Positions 32,056-38,188 of a stretch of 45,022 nt of DNA are shown here, piece by piece. Each line of letters starts with the position of its first letter. The first letter of the stretch is position 1. The notes under the pieces are model-generated. The model saw only the letters and a program-made list of their open reading frames with translations, ran no database searches and had not been told where the DNA came from. Location of the stretch: the NCBI GenBank assembly GCA_041674865.1, contig JBAYUX010000003.1, positions 1 to 45,022 of the forward strand, written 5' to 3'. The DNA comes from CALREA01 sp041674865. GTDB taxonomy: Bacteria > Patescibacteriota > Gracilibacteria > UBA1369 > UBA12463. Made by a program: the position numbers and the translations under genes.

Positions 32056-32083
32056 AAGCACCCTTTCAACCGGGTGCTTTTTT
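32056..32083 (+). terminator. Intrinsic terminator of the large RNA
   Basis: AAGCACCC (32056-32063) pairs with GGGTGCTT (32072-32079) around an 8-base loop, followed by a run of six T with one position shared by the stem. Confidence 0.85.
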
Positions 32084-32162
32084 GTGTCTTTATTTAGGCG
32101 GCGAGATGAGCCGTGTGGTGAGACAGGGAGGGGGCATGGGTTCAAAAAAGCGCCTTTGACAG

Positions 32163-32205
32163 AAGTTATTCCACAGAGAATAACTTTGTATTCCACCTGG
32201 AATAC
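32163..32205. repeat. Two adjacent hairpins downstream of the large RNA
   Basis: AAGTTATTC / GAATAACTT (9 bp, 32163-32186, loop CACAGA) is followed one base later by GTATTCC / GGAATAC (7 bp, 32188-32205, loop ACCT). A TTGACA lies just before them, but no good -10 follows. They could be a small RNA, a processing site or binding sites. Nothing else is seen in 32085-32276. Confidence 0.55.
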
Positions 32206-32276
32206 TTTCCGCAAAATGGTGTTTTGGGGATATATCTGCTCGCCATTCTTTGTATAGCACCGAGCAAGCGATATAC

Positions 32277-32304
32277 TTGACATATTTATAATTTCAGCTA
32301 TAGT
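32277..32304 (+). promoter_or_regulatory. Promoter of the second HExxH protease gene
   Basis: TTGACA (32277-32282) and TATAGT (32299-32304) have 16-base spacing; an inverted AGCTGAAA motif (32292-32299) lies inside the spacer. The predicted leader is about 19 bases. Confidence 0.78.
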
Positions 32305-32330
32305 AAAACCTTCCTTTTACTCAGGTCTTT

Positions 32331-33170
32331 GTGATTGATACCCTTCTTCAGATTTGGCTTCAGGCATATACGGCTACCCATAATGAGACACAACCGATCC
32401 ACAGCGCGCCTTCTGCCCGATATGTGACCCAGGCGCCTCTTTCTCAGTTCCAGCCAGCGCCATCTTTTGCCTTTGGGAAAAACTTCAACAACTATGGCGT
32501 GGCGATGAAGTATCAGGTTCTGGGTGTATATCCATCAACCAACGTTCTCAATCGACTCAAGCAGTGCGAGTCGACTGTTTTTAATGCCTATCTCGCTCTC
32601 CCTGATTCTCAACGAGGACATCTTTCGCAAATCACCCTTCGGTGGACGAGTGATACCAACCGAGGTCTTGGCGGAGGATCTGCCATCTCGCTCAAATGCA
32701 ACGATCTTTCAACAACTGAACTCACGTCTGTTTTTGTACATGAAATGGGACACGTGACCGATACGGGCCTTTACGAGGGTCATTCATCTGCCGGCGTCAG
32801 CAACTTCCGAGACTCACAGGTTTCCGTTTTCAAAGACGACCCAAGTGTCGACTTCTATTCTATTAGTTGGAAAAATTCAAAAACACGATTACGTGATTCC
32901 AATGCACTCGATTTTGTGACTACCTATGCGCAAACTGATCCGTTCGAAGACTTCGCCGAGTCGTATAACTTCTATCTTCTCCATGGAAGCCAGTTCAAGT
33001 ACGCTGCACAGTTCAGCAGTCGCCTTATGCGTAAATATGCGTATTTACGTGATCGAATATTTCACGGAAAAGAATTTCGAAATAACGAAGTGAAGCTCAA
33101 TGCAAAAAAGAAGAGCTATGATTCGACCGTGTTACCATTTTCACTTGATAATTTTCTCAAAATAGTTTAA
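32331..33170 (+). CDS. Putative zinc metallopeptidase (HExxH ... EDFAE gluzincin-like)
   Basis: The 279-residue product has HEMGH at 137-141 and, 65 residues later, DPFEDFAESY (206-210 is EDFAE). This is the HExxH plus downstream E(D/x)FAE arrangement of gluzincin-type peptidases such as the anthrax lethal-factor superfamily, with the second Glu as the zinc ligand. The N-terminal 20 residues are only weakly hydrophobic, so a signal peptide is uncertain. The start is GTG, the first start codon after the predicted transcription start; no ATG fits. Residues about 90-120 form strands before the motif (HLSQITLRWTS), as expected of the fold. It is a single-gene unit with a strong promoter and a terminator 90 bases downstream. 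Substrate unknown. Confidence 0.72.
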   Translation: MIDTLLQIWLQAYTATHNETQPIHSAPSARYVTQAPLSQFQPAPSFAFGKNFNNYGVAMKYQVLGVYPSTNVLNRLKQCESTVFNAYLALPDSQRGHLSQITLRWTSDTNRGLGGGSAISLKCNDLSTTELTSVFVHEMGHVTDTGLYEGHSSAGVSNFRDSQVSVFKDDPSVDFYSISWKNSKTRLRDSNALDFVTTYAQTDPFEDFAESYNFYLLHGSQFKYAAQFSSRLMRKYAYLRDRIFHGKEFRNNEVKLNAKKKSYDSTVLPFSLDNFLKIV

Positions 33171-33191
33171 AGTCATTGCGCTTATTGTGAA

Positions 33192-33251
33192 TTTTAGGAA
33201 TTCAAGGCTTTGTTGCTTTTCTAGGGCAAAGGGGCGTCGATTCTCCTAAAA
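33192..33251 (+). other. 8-bp inverted repeat enclosing a tRNA-like T-arm fragment
   Basis: TTTTAGGA (33192-33199) pairs with TCCTAAAA (33244-33251) across 44 bases that include GGGGCGTCGATTCTCC, loosely like a T-arm. At about 60 bases it is too short for a tRNA. It is probably part of the 3' untranslated region of the protease message. Confidence 0.35.
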
Positions 33252-33259
33252 CACACAAG

Positions 33260-33287
33260 ACCCCCGCCCAAGTGGTGGGGGTTTTTT
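33260..33287 (+). terminator. Intrinsic terminator of the HExxH protease gene
   Basis: ACCCCC and GGGGGT form a strong GC stem (with inner CC/GG pairs) followed by six T. It lies about 90 bases after the stop at 33170. Confidence 0.88.
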
Positions 33288-33294
33288 GTAATTC

Positions 33295-33397
33295 ATTTCG
33301 CGCACTGCTTTGTCGGCTCGCGTCACACGCTCTCTCGCCGTACCCATTTGAGTACGGCTCGGTCGCTCGTTCCTAGCCTCCTCGCATTACGCGAAAT
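33295..33397. other. Structured intergenic element between terminator and tRNA-His
   Basis: ATTTCGCG (33295-33302) and CGCGAAAT (33390-33397) are perfect inverted ends of a 103-base element. Inside is a 7-bp hairpin, GCCGTAC / GTACGGC (33337-33358), and C/T/G-rich sequence with several TCGC tracts. No promoter or T-run is evident. It could be a small RNA, a non-autonomous repeat of the genome or a DNA-binding site. I see nothing else in 33398-33447. Confidence 0.5.
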
Positions 33398-33447
33398 TCC
33401 AATCTTTCACTCCTTACATCCCATCGATTTTCTAGGGTTTTTAGCTA

Positions 33448-33476
33448 TTGCCAAATAAGCCTCTTGGCTCTAGAAT
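33448..33476 (+). promoter_or_regulatory. Promoter of tRNA-His
   Basis: TTGCCA (33448-33453) and TAGAAT (33471-33476) have 17-base spacing, with the tRNA beginning 24 bases after the -10 box. Confidence 0.7.
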
Positions 33477-33499
33477 TAGCGGGCTTACAAGTTTTACGT

Positions 33500-33575
33500 G
33501 GTGGTCGTAGCTCAATGGTGGAGCACTAGGTTGTGGTCCTAGGGGTTGTGGGTTCGAGCCCCATCGACCACCCCA
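33500..33575 (+). tRNA. tRNA-His (anticodon GTG)
   Basis: A full cloverleaf is present: acceptor GTGGTCG/CGACCAC (7 bp), D stem GCTC/GAGC, anticodon stem CTAGG/CCTAG with loop TTGTGGT (anticodon GTG at 33533-33535), and T stem GTGGG/CCCAT with loop TTCGAGC. The encoded G at 33500 is the -1 nucleotide that pairs with discriminator C73, the identity mark read by HisRS. The 3' CCA is encoded. It has its own promoter. Confidence 0.97.
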
Positions 33576-33656
33576 GAATTTTAAAACATTATTCCCGCTA
33601 TTATCGCAAAGTTATACTGCGGTCTCTTTGTCGTATACTTGCCGCGCTTTATGATC

Positions 33657-33685
33657 TTGACTTATACCCCCTAGGGGTATATACT
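33657..33685 (+). promoter_or_regulatory. Promoter with CsoR/CstR-type operator in the spacer
   Basis: TTGACT (33657-33662) and TATACT (33680-33685) are 17 bases apart. The spacer holds an 8-bp inverted repeat, TATACCCC-CTA-GGGGTATA (33663-33681), with the C-run/G-run form of CsoR-family operators. A repressor bound here would block RNA polymerase. Confidence 0.82.
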
Positions 33686-33711
33686 CGAATCGACATTTAC
33701 CTATACTCTTT

Positions 33712-33960
33712 ATGCGAAAAAATACTATCACTCAACGTCTTAACATTATCAAAGGCCAGATAGATGCATTATCCAAGATCATTGATGATGAAAAGAATTG
33801 TAAAAAAACGATTGAACAGTTTCGCGCTGTGAGCTCGGGATTGAAGCGAGTTGTGGAACTTTATCTCCAGGAAAATTTAGCATCATGCCTTCAGTCCACC
33901 ACTCCAAAAGACAAAGAGCGAATCAATACTATTCTTGGAGAATTCCTTAAAATTTCATAA
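33712..33960 (+). CDS. CsoR/CstR-family repressor
   Basis: This 82-residue all-helical protein matches the CsoR/RcnR/FrmR family (DUF156): RLNIIKGQIDALSKIIDDEKNC, then QFRAVSSGLKRVVELYLQENLASCL. In copper-sensing CsoR the ligands are Cys-His-Cys; here the positions are Cys30, Asn55 and Cys59, so the His is missing while both Cys remain. That pattern is like CstR, a persulfide sensor that forms disulphide or polysulphide bridges between the two Cys, more than like a copper sensor. A matching operator lies inside its own promoter, so it should be autoregulated. The next gene, a thioredoxin, begins 19 bases downstream and is very likely under the same control, which fits a reactive sulfur or redox stress response. 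Confidence 0.88.
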   Translation: MRKNTITQRLNIIKGQIDALSKIIDDEKNCKKTIEQFRAVSSGLKRVVELYLQENLASCLQSTTPKDKERINTILGEFLKIS

Positions 33961-33979
33961 ATTATTAACCCCTTTATGT

Positions 33980-34309
33980 ATGCCAAAAGCTATTGAAATT
34001 ACTGCTCAGAATTTCGCAGAAGAAGTTTTAAACTCAGATATTCCGGTACTCGTCGACTTCTGGGCACCATGGTGTCAACCATGCCTCATGATGTCCCCCA
34101 TTCTCGATGAACTTGCTGGGGAGATGGATGGAAAAGTGAAAATCGTAAAACTTAATACGGAAATCCAAGAACATATGCCGCTCGCTATTCAATACGATAT
34201 TCGAAGCATTCCAAATATGAAGCTCTTCAAGAGCGGAAAAGTCGTGAAAGAATTTATTGGCATGCGGCCAATTGATGTACTCGAGATGGAGCTTAAAGCT
34301 GCGCTTTAA
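33980..34309 (+). CDS. Thioredoxin
   Basis: The product (109 residues) is a small thioredoxin: VLVDFWAPWCQPC at 23-35, the cis-Pro segment RSIPNMKLF (about 72-80) and a C-terminal helix. The active site is WCQPC rather than WCGPC, so the redox potential may differ from that of standard TrxA. The start at 33980 is preferred over the in-frame codon at 33935, which would overlap the repressor gene and add a poorly conserved extension. It is cotranscribed with the CstR-like repressor, so it probably reduces disulphides or persulphides when that repressor is released. It is convergent with the HtrA gene. Confidence 0.92.
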   Translation: MPKAIEITAQNFAEEVLNSDIPVLVDFWAPWCQPCLMMSPILDELAGEMDGKVKIVKLNTEIQEHMPLAIQYDIRSIPNMKLFKSGKVVKEFIGMRPIDVLEMELKAAL

Positions 34310-34335
34310 TATTACTCTCCAATTGGCTATGTCGT

Positions 34336-35199
34336 TTATTTCAGCCCATTGATTATCGATCTCACCTGATTGATTGGGATTGAGAAGCCGATGTTTTGGG
34401 CGCCTTGCGCGACAGCAACATTCACGCCGACAACTTCGCCGCGCGTATTAATGAGTGGACCACCGGAGTTTCCTGGATTAATTGCTGCGTCTGTTTGAAT
34501 TACATCCTGAAGAACTTCTGATGCGTCACCTCCACCCGCACTAATGGTTCGGGCCATGCCAGAGATAACTCCGACTGAAACCGTATTACGGAATTGGGCG
34601 AGCGCGTTTCCGATGGCAATGGCTGTTTGACCTGGTTTCAATCGACCTGAGTTTCCGAGCTGAACGGTTGGGAGGTCTTTTGCGTCGACTTTGAGCGCTG
34701 CAATATCAATCGTATCTGATCGCATGAGCACCTTTGCATCGAGCCTTCTTCCGTCATTGAGAAGAACGGTATATGAGGCCTTTGGATCACTGACAACGTG
34801 CTTGTTCGTGACAATAATGCCATCAGAACTAATAATAAAACCTGAACCGCCGCCTACTTCCTTTTTCTCTGTTCCGCTCTGTTTGTATTGAGGAATTTTA
34901 AATGATGGCCCGAAGAAGTTCTGGAAATTTTGGTCATTTCCGAGGCTTCCCTGAAATGGATCTATGTAGTATTTCTGAAGAATAGGAACATCTTTTGAGA
35001 TAATAATGCTTACGACTGCTGGGGAGACCTTACTTACAGCGTTGATTACTGACTGTTCGTAATCGGTTGTCTGAGAAAGAGATATTGCTGCAGACGCATT
35101 GTTCGGAACGACATGAAACGGAAGGGTGATAAGGCCGACCACCACAACTGCTATTACGAATGAGTAGATGCCTGGAAGGTGTTTTTCTTTCATATACAT
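34336..35199 (-). CDS. HtrA/DegS-like serine protease without PDZ domain
   Basis: The 287-residue product starts with one membrane helix (about 9-27), then a trypsin-fold protease of the S1C family with the triad His134 (NKHVV), Asp165 (TIDIAAL) and Ser245 (GNSGGP). GGGSGFIISSDGIIVTNKHVV and QTDAAINPGNSGGPL are strong HtrA signatures. The protein stops right after the protease domain (NQVRSIINGLK), where HtrA, DegS and DegQ carry one or two PDZ domains, so regulation through peptide sensing must differ. The catalytic domain should face the outside. The ATG at 35193 (MKEKH) is an alternative start. A clear upstream promoter is not visible. Confidence 0.92.
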   Translation of the reverse strand: MYMKEKHLPGIYSFVIAVVVVGLITLPFHVVPNNASAAISLSQTTDYEQSVINAVSKVSPAVVSIIISKDVPILQKYYIDPFQGSLGNDQNFQNFFGPSFKIPQYKQSGTEKKEVGGGSGFIISSDGIIVTNKHVVSDPKASYTVLLNDGRRLDAKVLMRSDTIDIAALKVDAKDLPTVQLGNSGRLKPGQTAIAIGNALAQFRNTVSVGVISGMARTISAGGGDASEVLQDVIQTDAAINPGNSGGPLINTRGEVVGVNVAVAQGAQNIGFSIPINQVRSIINGLK

Positions 35200-35249
35200 T
35201 TGTTAAAAGGATAGGAAATAAAATGTCCATATTGGTTACGAATGAGACT

Positions 35250-35268
35250 CAAAAAAGTTACACTTTTT
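35250..35268 (-). terminator. Possible terminator overlapping the trhO stop codon
   Basis: AAAAAGT and ACTTTTT pair around GTA in the leftward transcript; the trhO stop codon lies in this hairpin and a T run follows. AT-rich, so only moderate strength. Confidence 0.45.
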
Positions 35269-36289
35269 GGAGCGCTTCCGTTGACATGTTTTTGCGATTA
35301 AACATCTTTGGTTTTACTGGCTGTGTCTTTCGTAATTTAAGACGTTCTTCGAGTGGGAGGTTTGCAATATTTCGGCATGATACTGAGCAGCATTTTGAGA
35401 ACTCCTCTGCGCAGGCGTCGCATTGGATGAAGAGAATGTTGCACATTTCGTTGGCGCAGTTTTCGTGGTTGTCGGATGGAGATTCACACTGGTGGCACTG
35501 ACTCAGGACATCTTCCGTGATGCGCTCAGCTCGTCGTTCGTCAAAGACGAAGTTCTTGCCTTTGAATTTTGAAGGAAGGCCTTTTTGTTTCATCTCGTGA
35601 GCGTAGTTGATGATACCGCCGTGAAGTTGATTTACGTCTTTGAAGCCTTCGTTTTTGAGATAGGCACTCGCCTTTTCACAACGAATTCCGCCAGTACAAT
35701 AGAGAAGAATTTTCTTATGTTCATTTCCCCTGAGGGTGTCGCGAACATTTGGAAGTTCTTCTTTGAAGGTGTCGACCTGAGGAAGAACCGCTCCTTCGAA
35801 GTGACCAATCTCGCTCTCGTACTGATTGCGCATGTCGACGATGATTGTGCCTTCTTGTTCCGCGAGCTTATTGAACTCTTCGCCCGTGAGGTGTGTTCCG
35901 ACGTTGGCGATGTCGTAAGCATCATTCGAAAGACCATCTGCGACGATCTGATTTTTGATTTTGATCGTGAGTTTGTAGAATGAGAAGCCCTGCTCGACTC
36001 CAATTTTGAGCGGCATGCTTTTGAGCTCTTGGTGACTTTCGAGGTTGTCGATGAAGGCGTCCCACTGAGGTTCTGGGACGTTAATCTGAGCGTTAATACC
36101 TTCTTGGGAGACGTAGGTGCGCCCGAGGACACCGAGGGCGGACCACTCAGCGTATAATTGATTGCGAAAATCCTGAGGATCTTTGATCCGAACGTATCGA
36201 TAGAATGAGAGCGTCTTTCTCTCAAACGTCTCCTCATCTCTTAATTTGATAGCCTCTTCTTTCGAAAGGTTATTGGCAAGTTTGAACAT
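35258..36289 (-). CDS. trhO: tRNA uridine(34) hydroxylase TrhO
   Basis: TrhO (YceA family, 343 residues) hydroxylates U34 in the tRNA wobble position in an oxygen-dependent reaction, on the way to 5-oxyacetyl- or methoxy-uridine. Seen: an N-terminal UPF0176 domain (FYRYVRIKDPQDFRNQLYAEW, GRTYVSQEGINAQINVP), a rhodanese domain (about 125-225) with the active-site Cys in LLYCTGGIRCEKASAYLKN, and a Cys-rich C terminus (CHQCESP, CANEMCN, CDACAEEF and more) that may bind zinc. Length is typical. It is the last gene of a leftward run after dedA (12-base gap). Its expression could relate to the sulfur/redox genes nearby, but those are on the other strand. Confidence 0.94.
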   Translation of the reverse strand: MFKLANNLSKEEAIKLRDEETFERKTLSFYRYVRIKDPQDFRNQLYAEWSALGVLGRTYVSQEGINAQINVPEPQWDAFIDNLESHQELKSMPLKIGVEQGFSFYKLTIKIKNQIVADGLSNDAYDIANVGTHLTGEEFNKLAEQEGTIIVDMRNQYESEIGHFEGAVLPQVDTFKEELPNVRDTLRGNEHKKILLYCTGGIRCEKASAYLKNEGFKDVNQLHGGIINYAHEMKQKGLPSKFKGKNFVFDERRAERITEDVLSQCHQCESPSDNHENCANEMCNILFIQCDACAEEFSKCCSVSCRNIANLPLEERLKLRKTQPVKPKMFNRKNMSTEALQKV

Positions 36290-36301
36290 AGTAGGGATAT
36301 T

Positions 36302-36925
36302 TTACTTGGCCTGACGCCTGTTTCGCAAGTATTCAATTAAGGCTGGAATCACAGAAAGTACGATAATGACCATGACCATTATCGTCAGGTTTTCTTTGAT
36401 GAATGGTATGTTTCCAAAAAGGTAACCGCCAACAACAAAGATGAGAACCCAGGCGATACCTCCAATGATATTGTATGCAAGGAAGCGTCTGTATGACATT
36501 TTTCCGACACCTGCCACAAATGGTGCAAAGGTTCGAACGATTGGCATAAATCGGGCGATGATGATTGCCTTAGCTCCGTACTTTTCATAGAAAGCCTCGG
36601 TTTGTGTTAAATATTTTTTCTTAAAAATTCGACTCGTGTCCGAATGAAATACTTTTCGGCCGAGCAGTTTTCCGATGTGATAGTTAACTGCATCTCCAAG
36701 AAAAGCGGCTACGATAGTAATAAATATAATGACCTGCATATCAATAAGCCCACGAGCTGCGAGGCCTCCGAGTAAAAATAAAAGCGAGTCACCTGGAAGA
36801 AACGGGGCGATTACAAGCCCTGTTTCGCAAAAAATCACCACAAAAACTATCGCATATATCCAAACTCCATACATTTGAATGAGTGATACGAGGTGAACGT
36901 CGAGATTGAGTATTAAATCAATCAT
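36302..36925 (-). CDS. DedA-family membrane protein
   Basis: The product (207 residues) is a DedA/SNARE-associated (VTT-domain) membrane protein; family members scramble or transport undecaprenyl phosphate or phospholipids. Signatures: FCETGLVIAPFLPGDSLLFLLGGLA, a re-entrant GDAVNYHIGKLLGRK, then RFMPIVRTFAPFVAGVGKMSYRRFLAYN with the conserved Arg residues and GGIAWV. About five membrane segments, ending with a basic cytoplasmic tail. Its start overlaps the end of the upstream gene by 4 bases, so translation is likely coupled. Lipid-carrier recycling would suit the nearby surface-glycan genes. Confidence 0.94.
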   Translation of the reverse strand: MIDLILNLDVHLVSLIQMYGVWIYAIVFVVIFCETGLVIAPFLPGDSLLFLLGGLAARGLIDMQVIIFITIVAAFLGDAVNYHIGKLLGRKVFHSDTSRIFKKKYLTQTEAFYEKYGAKAIIIARFMPIVRTFAPFVAGVGKMSYRRFLAYNIIGGIAWVLIFVVGGYLFGNIPFIKENLTIMVMVIIVLSVIPALIEYLRNRRQAK

Positions 36926-37695
36926 GATGGGAGTTGATTCTGTCCACTGGCCTGGCTGTCTTCGCCCGGTGGCAAACTATCGAATTCTTGATTTCGTAAA
37001 AGATTGAGTTTGTTGAGATTTTCTTCGATGGTTCCGAAAATCTTCCTCAAAATAACATCAACAAGTGTTACGACATTCTCTGTCGAAATATTGAGTGCAT
37101 TGTCGGTAACAAAATGTTTCATAACGGCGTTCATATACTCAACGAGTGATGGCTGAATCCTATGATCTTCGTCGTATCCGTTTTTGATCATTCGGAGCTG
37201 ATCGTTCTGTGCCTGCATATACATAATTTCCATCCATACGAGAACCTCGTCGATAATAAGCTGACTTCGCTGCATATCTTCAGAGCGCAAAAGCGCGAGT
37301 TCGTCTTCGTCGAGAGTGATGTTCTGGATCGTCTCACCACTCATAACCTCAACCTCAAGACCCTTGTCATCTTCTTTTGCAGCCATCGTGAGGTCTTGTT
37401 GAGATTCTCGGTCACCAAGAAGAAGCACAGAAAGGACAAATGCCGGCGGGATGTTCAAAGCAAGGACGTGAGCTGCCAAAAAGGCGAGATCGGTTCGTCC
37501 CGACTTACGCTGAAGAAACTGGGTCAAAAGTTTTGCCAGTTTCTCTTCTTTCTTTTTTCGTTTCTGTTCGCCTTTCTGAAGCTGTTTTAACTGTTGAGAT
37601 GCTGCTCGCATTTGCTCGCGGAACGCCTCCATGGCGGCTTCGGACATTCCTTCGCCACCACCTTCGGACGGACTAAAATTCTCCAAGTCACTCAT
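36922..37695 (-). CDS. Charged helical protein of unknown function
   Basis: The product (257 residues) has no signal peptide. A Gly/Ser/Glu-rich start leads into a basic coiled coil (about 18-65, EQMRAASQQLKQLQKGEQKR and KKKEEKLAKLL). A hydrophobic helix pair follows (about 66-92, TDLAFLAAHVLALNIPPAFVLSVLLL), then an acidic helical region with several Met, and a Gln/Ser/Pro-rich tail. I recognise no family. It lies between rpmA (37 bases upstream) and dedA (4-base overlap), so it is likely cotranscribed with them. A CPR-specific gene is likely, but not proven here. Confidence 0.62.
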   Translation of the reverse strand: MSDLENFSPSEGGGEGMSEAAMEAFREQMRAASQQLKQLQKGEQKRKKKEEKLAKLLTQFLQRKSGRTDLAFLAAHVLALNIPPAFVLSVLLLGDRESQQDLTMAAKEDDKGLEVEVMSGETIQNITLDEDELALLRSEDMQRSQLIIDEVLVWMEIMYMQAQNDQLRMIKNGYDEDHRIQPSLVEYMNAVMKHFVTDNALNISTENVVTLVDVILRKIFGTIEENLNKLNLLRNQEFDSLPPGEDSQASGQNQLPS

Positions 37696-37732
37696 TTTGA
37701 ACGAGGGTTATTCTCATGAAACCTGACCTGTA

Positions 37733-38029
37733 CTACTTCGTCTCTACTGCTACAGCTGGAACAACGCTTACAAAAACCTGTGTTTGAGCACGGCCATCGA
37801 ACTTACGTCGTCGCTTCTCTTTGAAGCTAACTGTACCATCAATAAGTGCAAAAAGAGTGTGATCTCGTCCGAGACCAACATTTTCACCAACCATGAAACT
37901 CGTTCCACGTTGTCGAACAATGATGCTTCCTGCTGTTGCTACTTCGTTGCCGAAGAGCTTTACTCCTAATCGTTTCGCCTGGGAATCGCGACCGTTTTTC
38001 GAGGATCCTCCCGCTTTTTTATGTGCCAT
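37733..38029 (-). CDS. rpmA: 50S ribosomal protein L27
   Basis: bL27 (98 residues) reaches the peptidyl-transferase centre with its N terminus. MAHKKAGGSSKNGRDSQAKRLGVKLFGNEVATAGSIIVRQRGTSF is the family signature; no cleavable N-terminal extension of the Firmicutes type is present. Its usual partner rplU is not adjacent: upstream lies the M23 peptidase promoter region. A promoter on the minus strand ends 35 bases before the start. Confidence 0.98.
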   Translation of the reverse strand: MAHKKAGGSSKNGRDSQAKRLGVKLFGNEVATAGSIIVRQRGTSFMVGENVGLGRDHTLFALIDGTVSFKEKRRRKFDGRAQTQVFVSVVPAVAVETK

Positions 38030-38063
38030 GGTGTTATGCTGATGAAAATTAAAGCAGGGGCAT

Positions 38064-38091
38064 TTTATACTGCGAAGGGTGGCTGACGCAA
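38064..38091 (-). promoter_or_regulatory. Promoter of rpmA
   Basis: On the minus strand TTGCGT (38091-38086) and TATAAA (38069-38064) have 16-base spacing. Confidence 0.65.
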
Positions 38092-38140
38092 GTCTTTTTT
38101 TGGCCTTGGTAAGCCAATGGGCAATTCCCCTATTTCAGCT

Positions 38141-38169
38141 TTGCTTGACGGGCGTTTTTGTGCTATAAT
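38141..38169 (+). promoter_or_regulatory. Promoter of the M23 peptidase gene
   Basis: TTGCTT (38141-38146), 17 bases and TATAAT (38164-38169) with an extended TGC. An inverted AGCTGAAA motif (38133-38140) abuts the -35 box. The -10 region is identical over 17 bases to that at 26439-26455. Confidence 0.78.
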
Positions 38170-38188
38170 GAGGAGAAACAACACAAAC

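Larger units (their letters stand above)
31227..32083 (+). ncRNA. Putative large structured non-coding RNA (about 0.86 kb)
   Basis: This stretch lies between a near-consensus promoter and an intrinsic terminator and contains no credible coding frame. By eye it folds into a chain of local hairpins: 31249-31266, 31297-31309, 31382-31415, 31426-31450, 31484-31500 (7 bp), 31535-31561 (8 bp), 31578-31607 (7+4 bp, UACG loop), 31623-31655, 31675-31700 (9 bp), 31706-31730 (9 bp), 31735-31756 (7 bp), 31769-31796, 31830-31847 (7 bp, UCCG loop), 31872-31889 and 31926-31939. A likely pseudoknot closes it (TACGTGA 31981 with TCACGTA 32016, interleaved with GAGTTA 32004 and TAACTC 32024). Two UNCG tetraloops and three tandem hairpins with ACAA in the loop argue for selection on structure. 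It lacks the signatures I know for RNase P RNA, tmRNA, SRP RNA and group I or II introns. It may belong with giant ornate RNAs such as ROOL, GOLLD or OLE, or be new. Confidence 0.68.

Noticed and set aside
31227..32083. CsrA-sponge idea for the large RNA (two ACAAGGAT sites like the CsrA consensus)
   Set aside because: GGA motifs in the RNA are about as frequent as chance (roughly 12 in 830 bases), the sites are not all in loops, and CPR genomes are not known to rely on CsrA.
31227..32083. RNase P RNA, tmRNA, SRP RNA or a group I/II intron
   Set aside because: None of their conserved segments (GAGGAAAGTCC, the tmRNA tRNA-like ends, the SRP loop, intron catalytic cores) are found.
32106..32145. 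Group II intron domain V-like GAGCCGTGTGG
   Set aside because: No helix of the right shape follows and there is no reverse transcriptase.
33192..33251. A tRNA-like gene before tRNA-His
   Set aside because: It is about 60 bases long with no D arm or anticodon arm; the T-arm match is poor.
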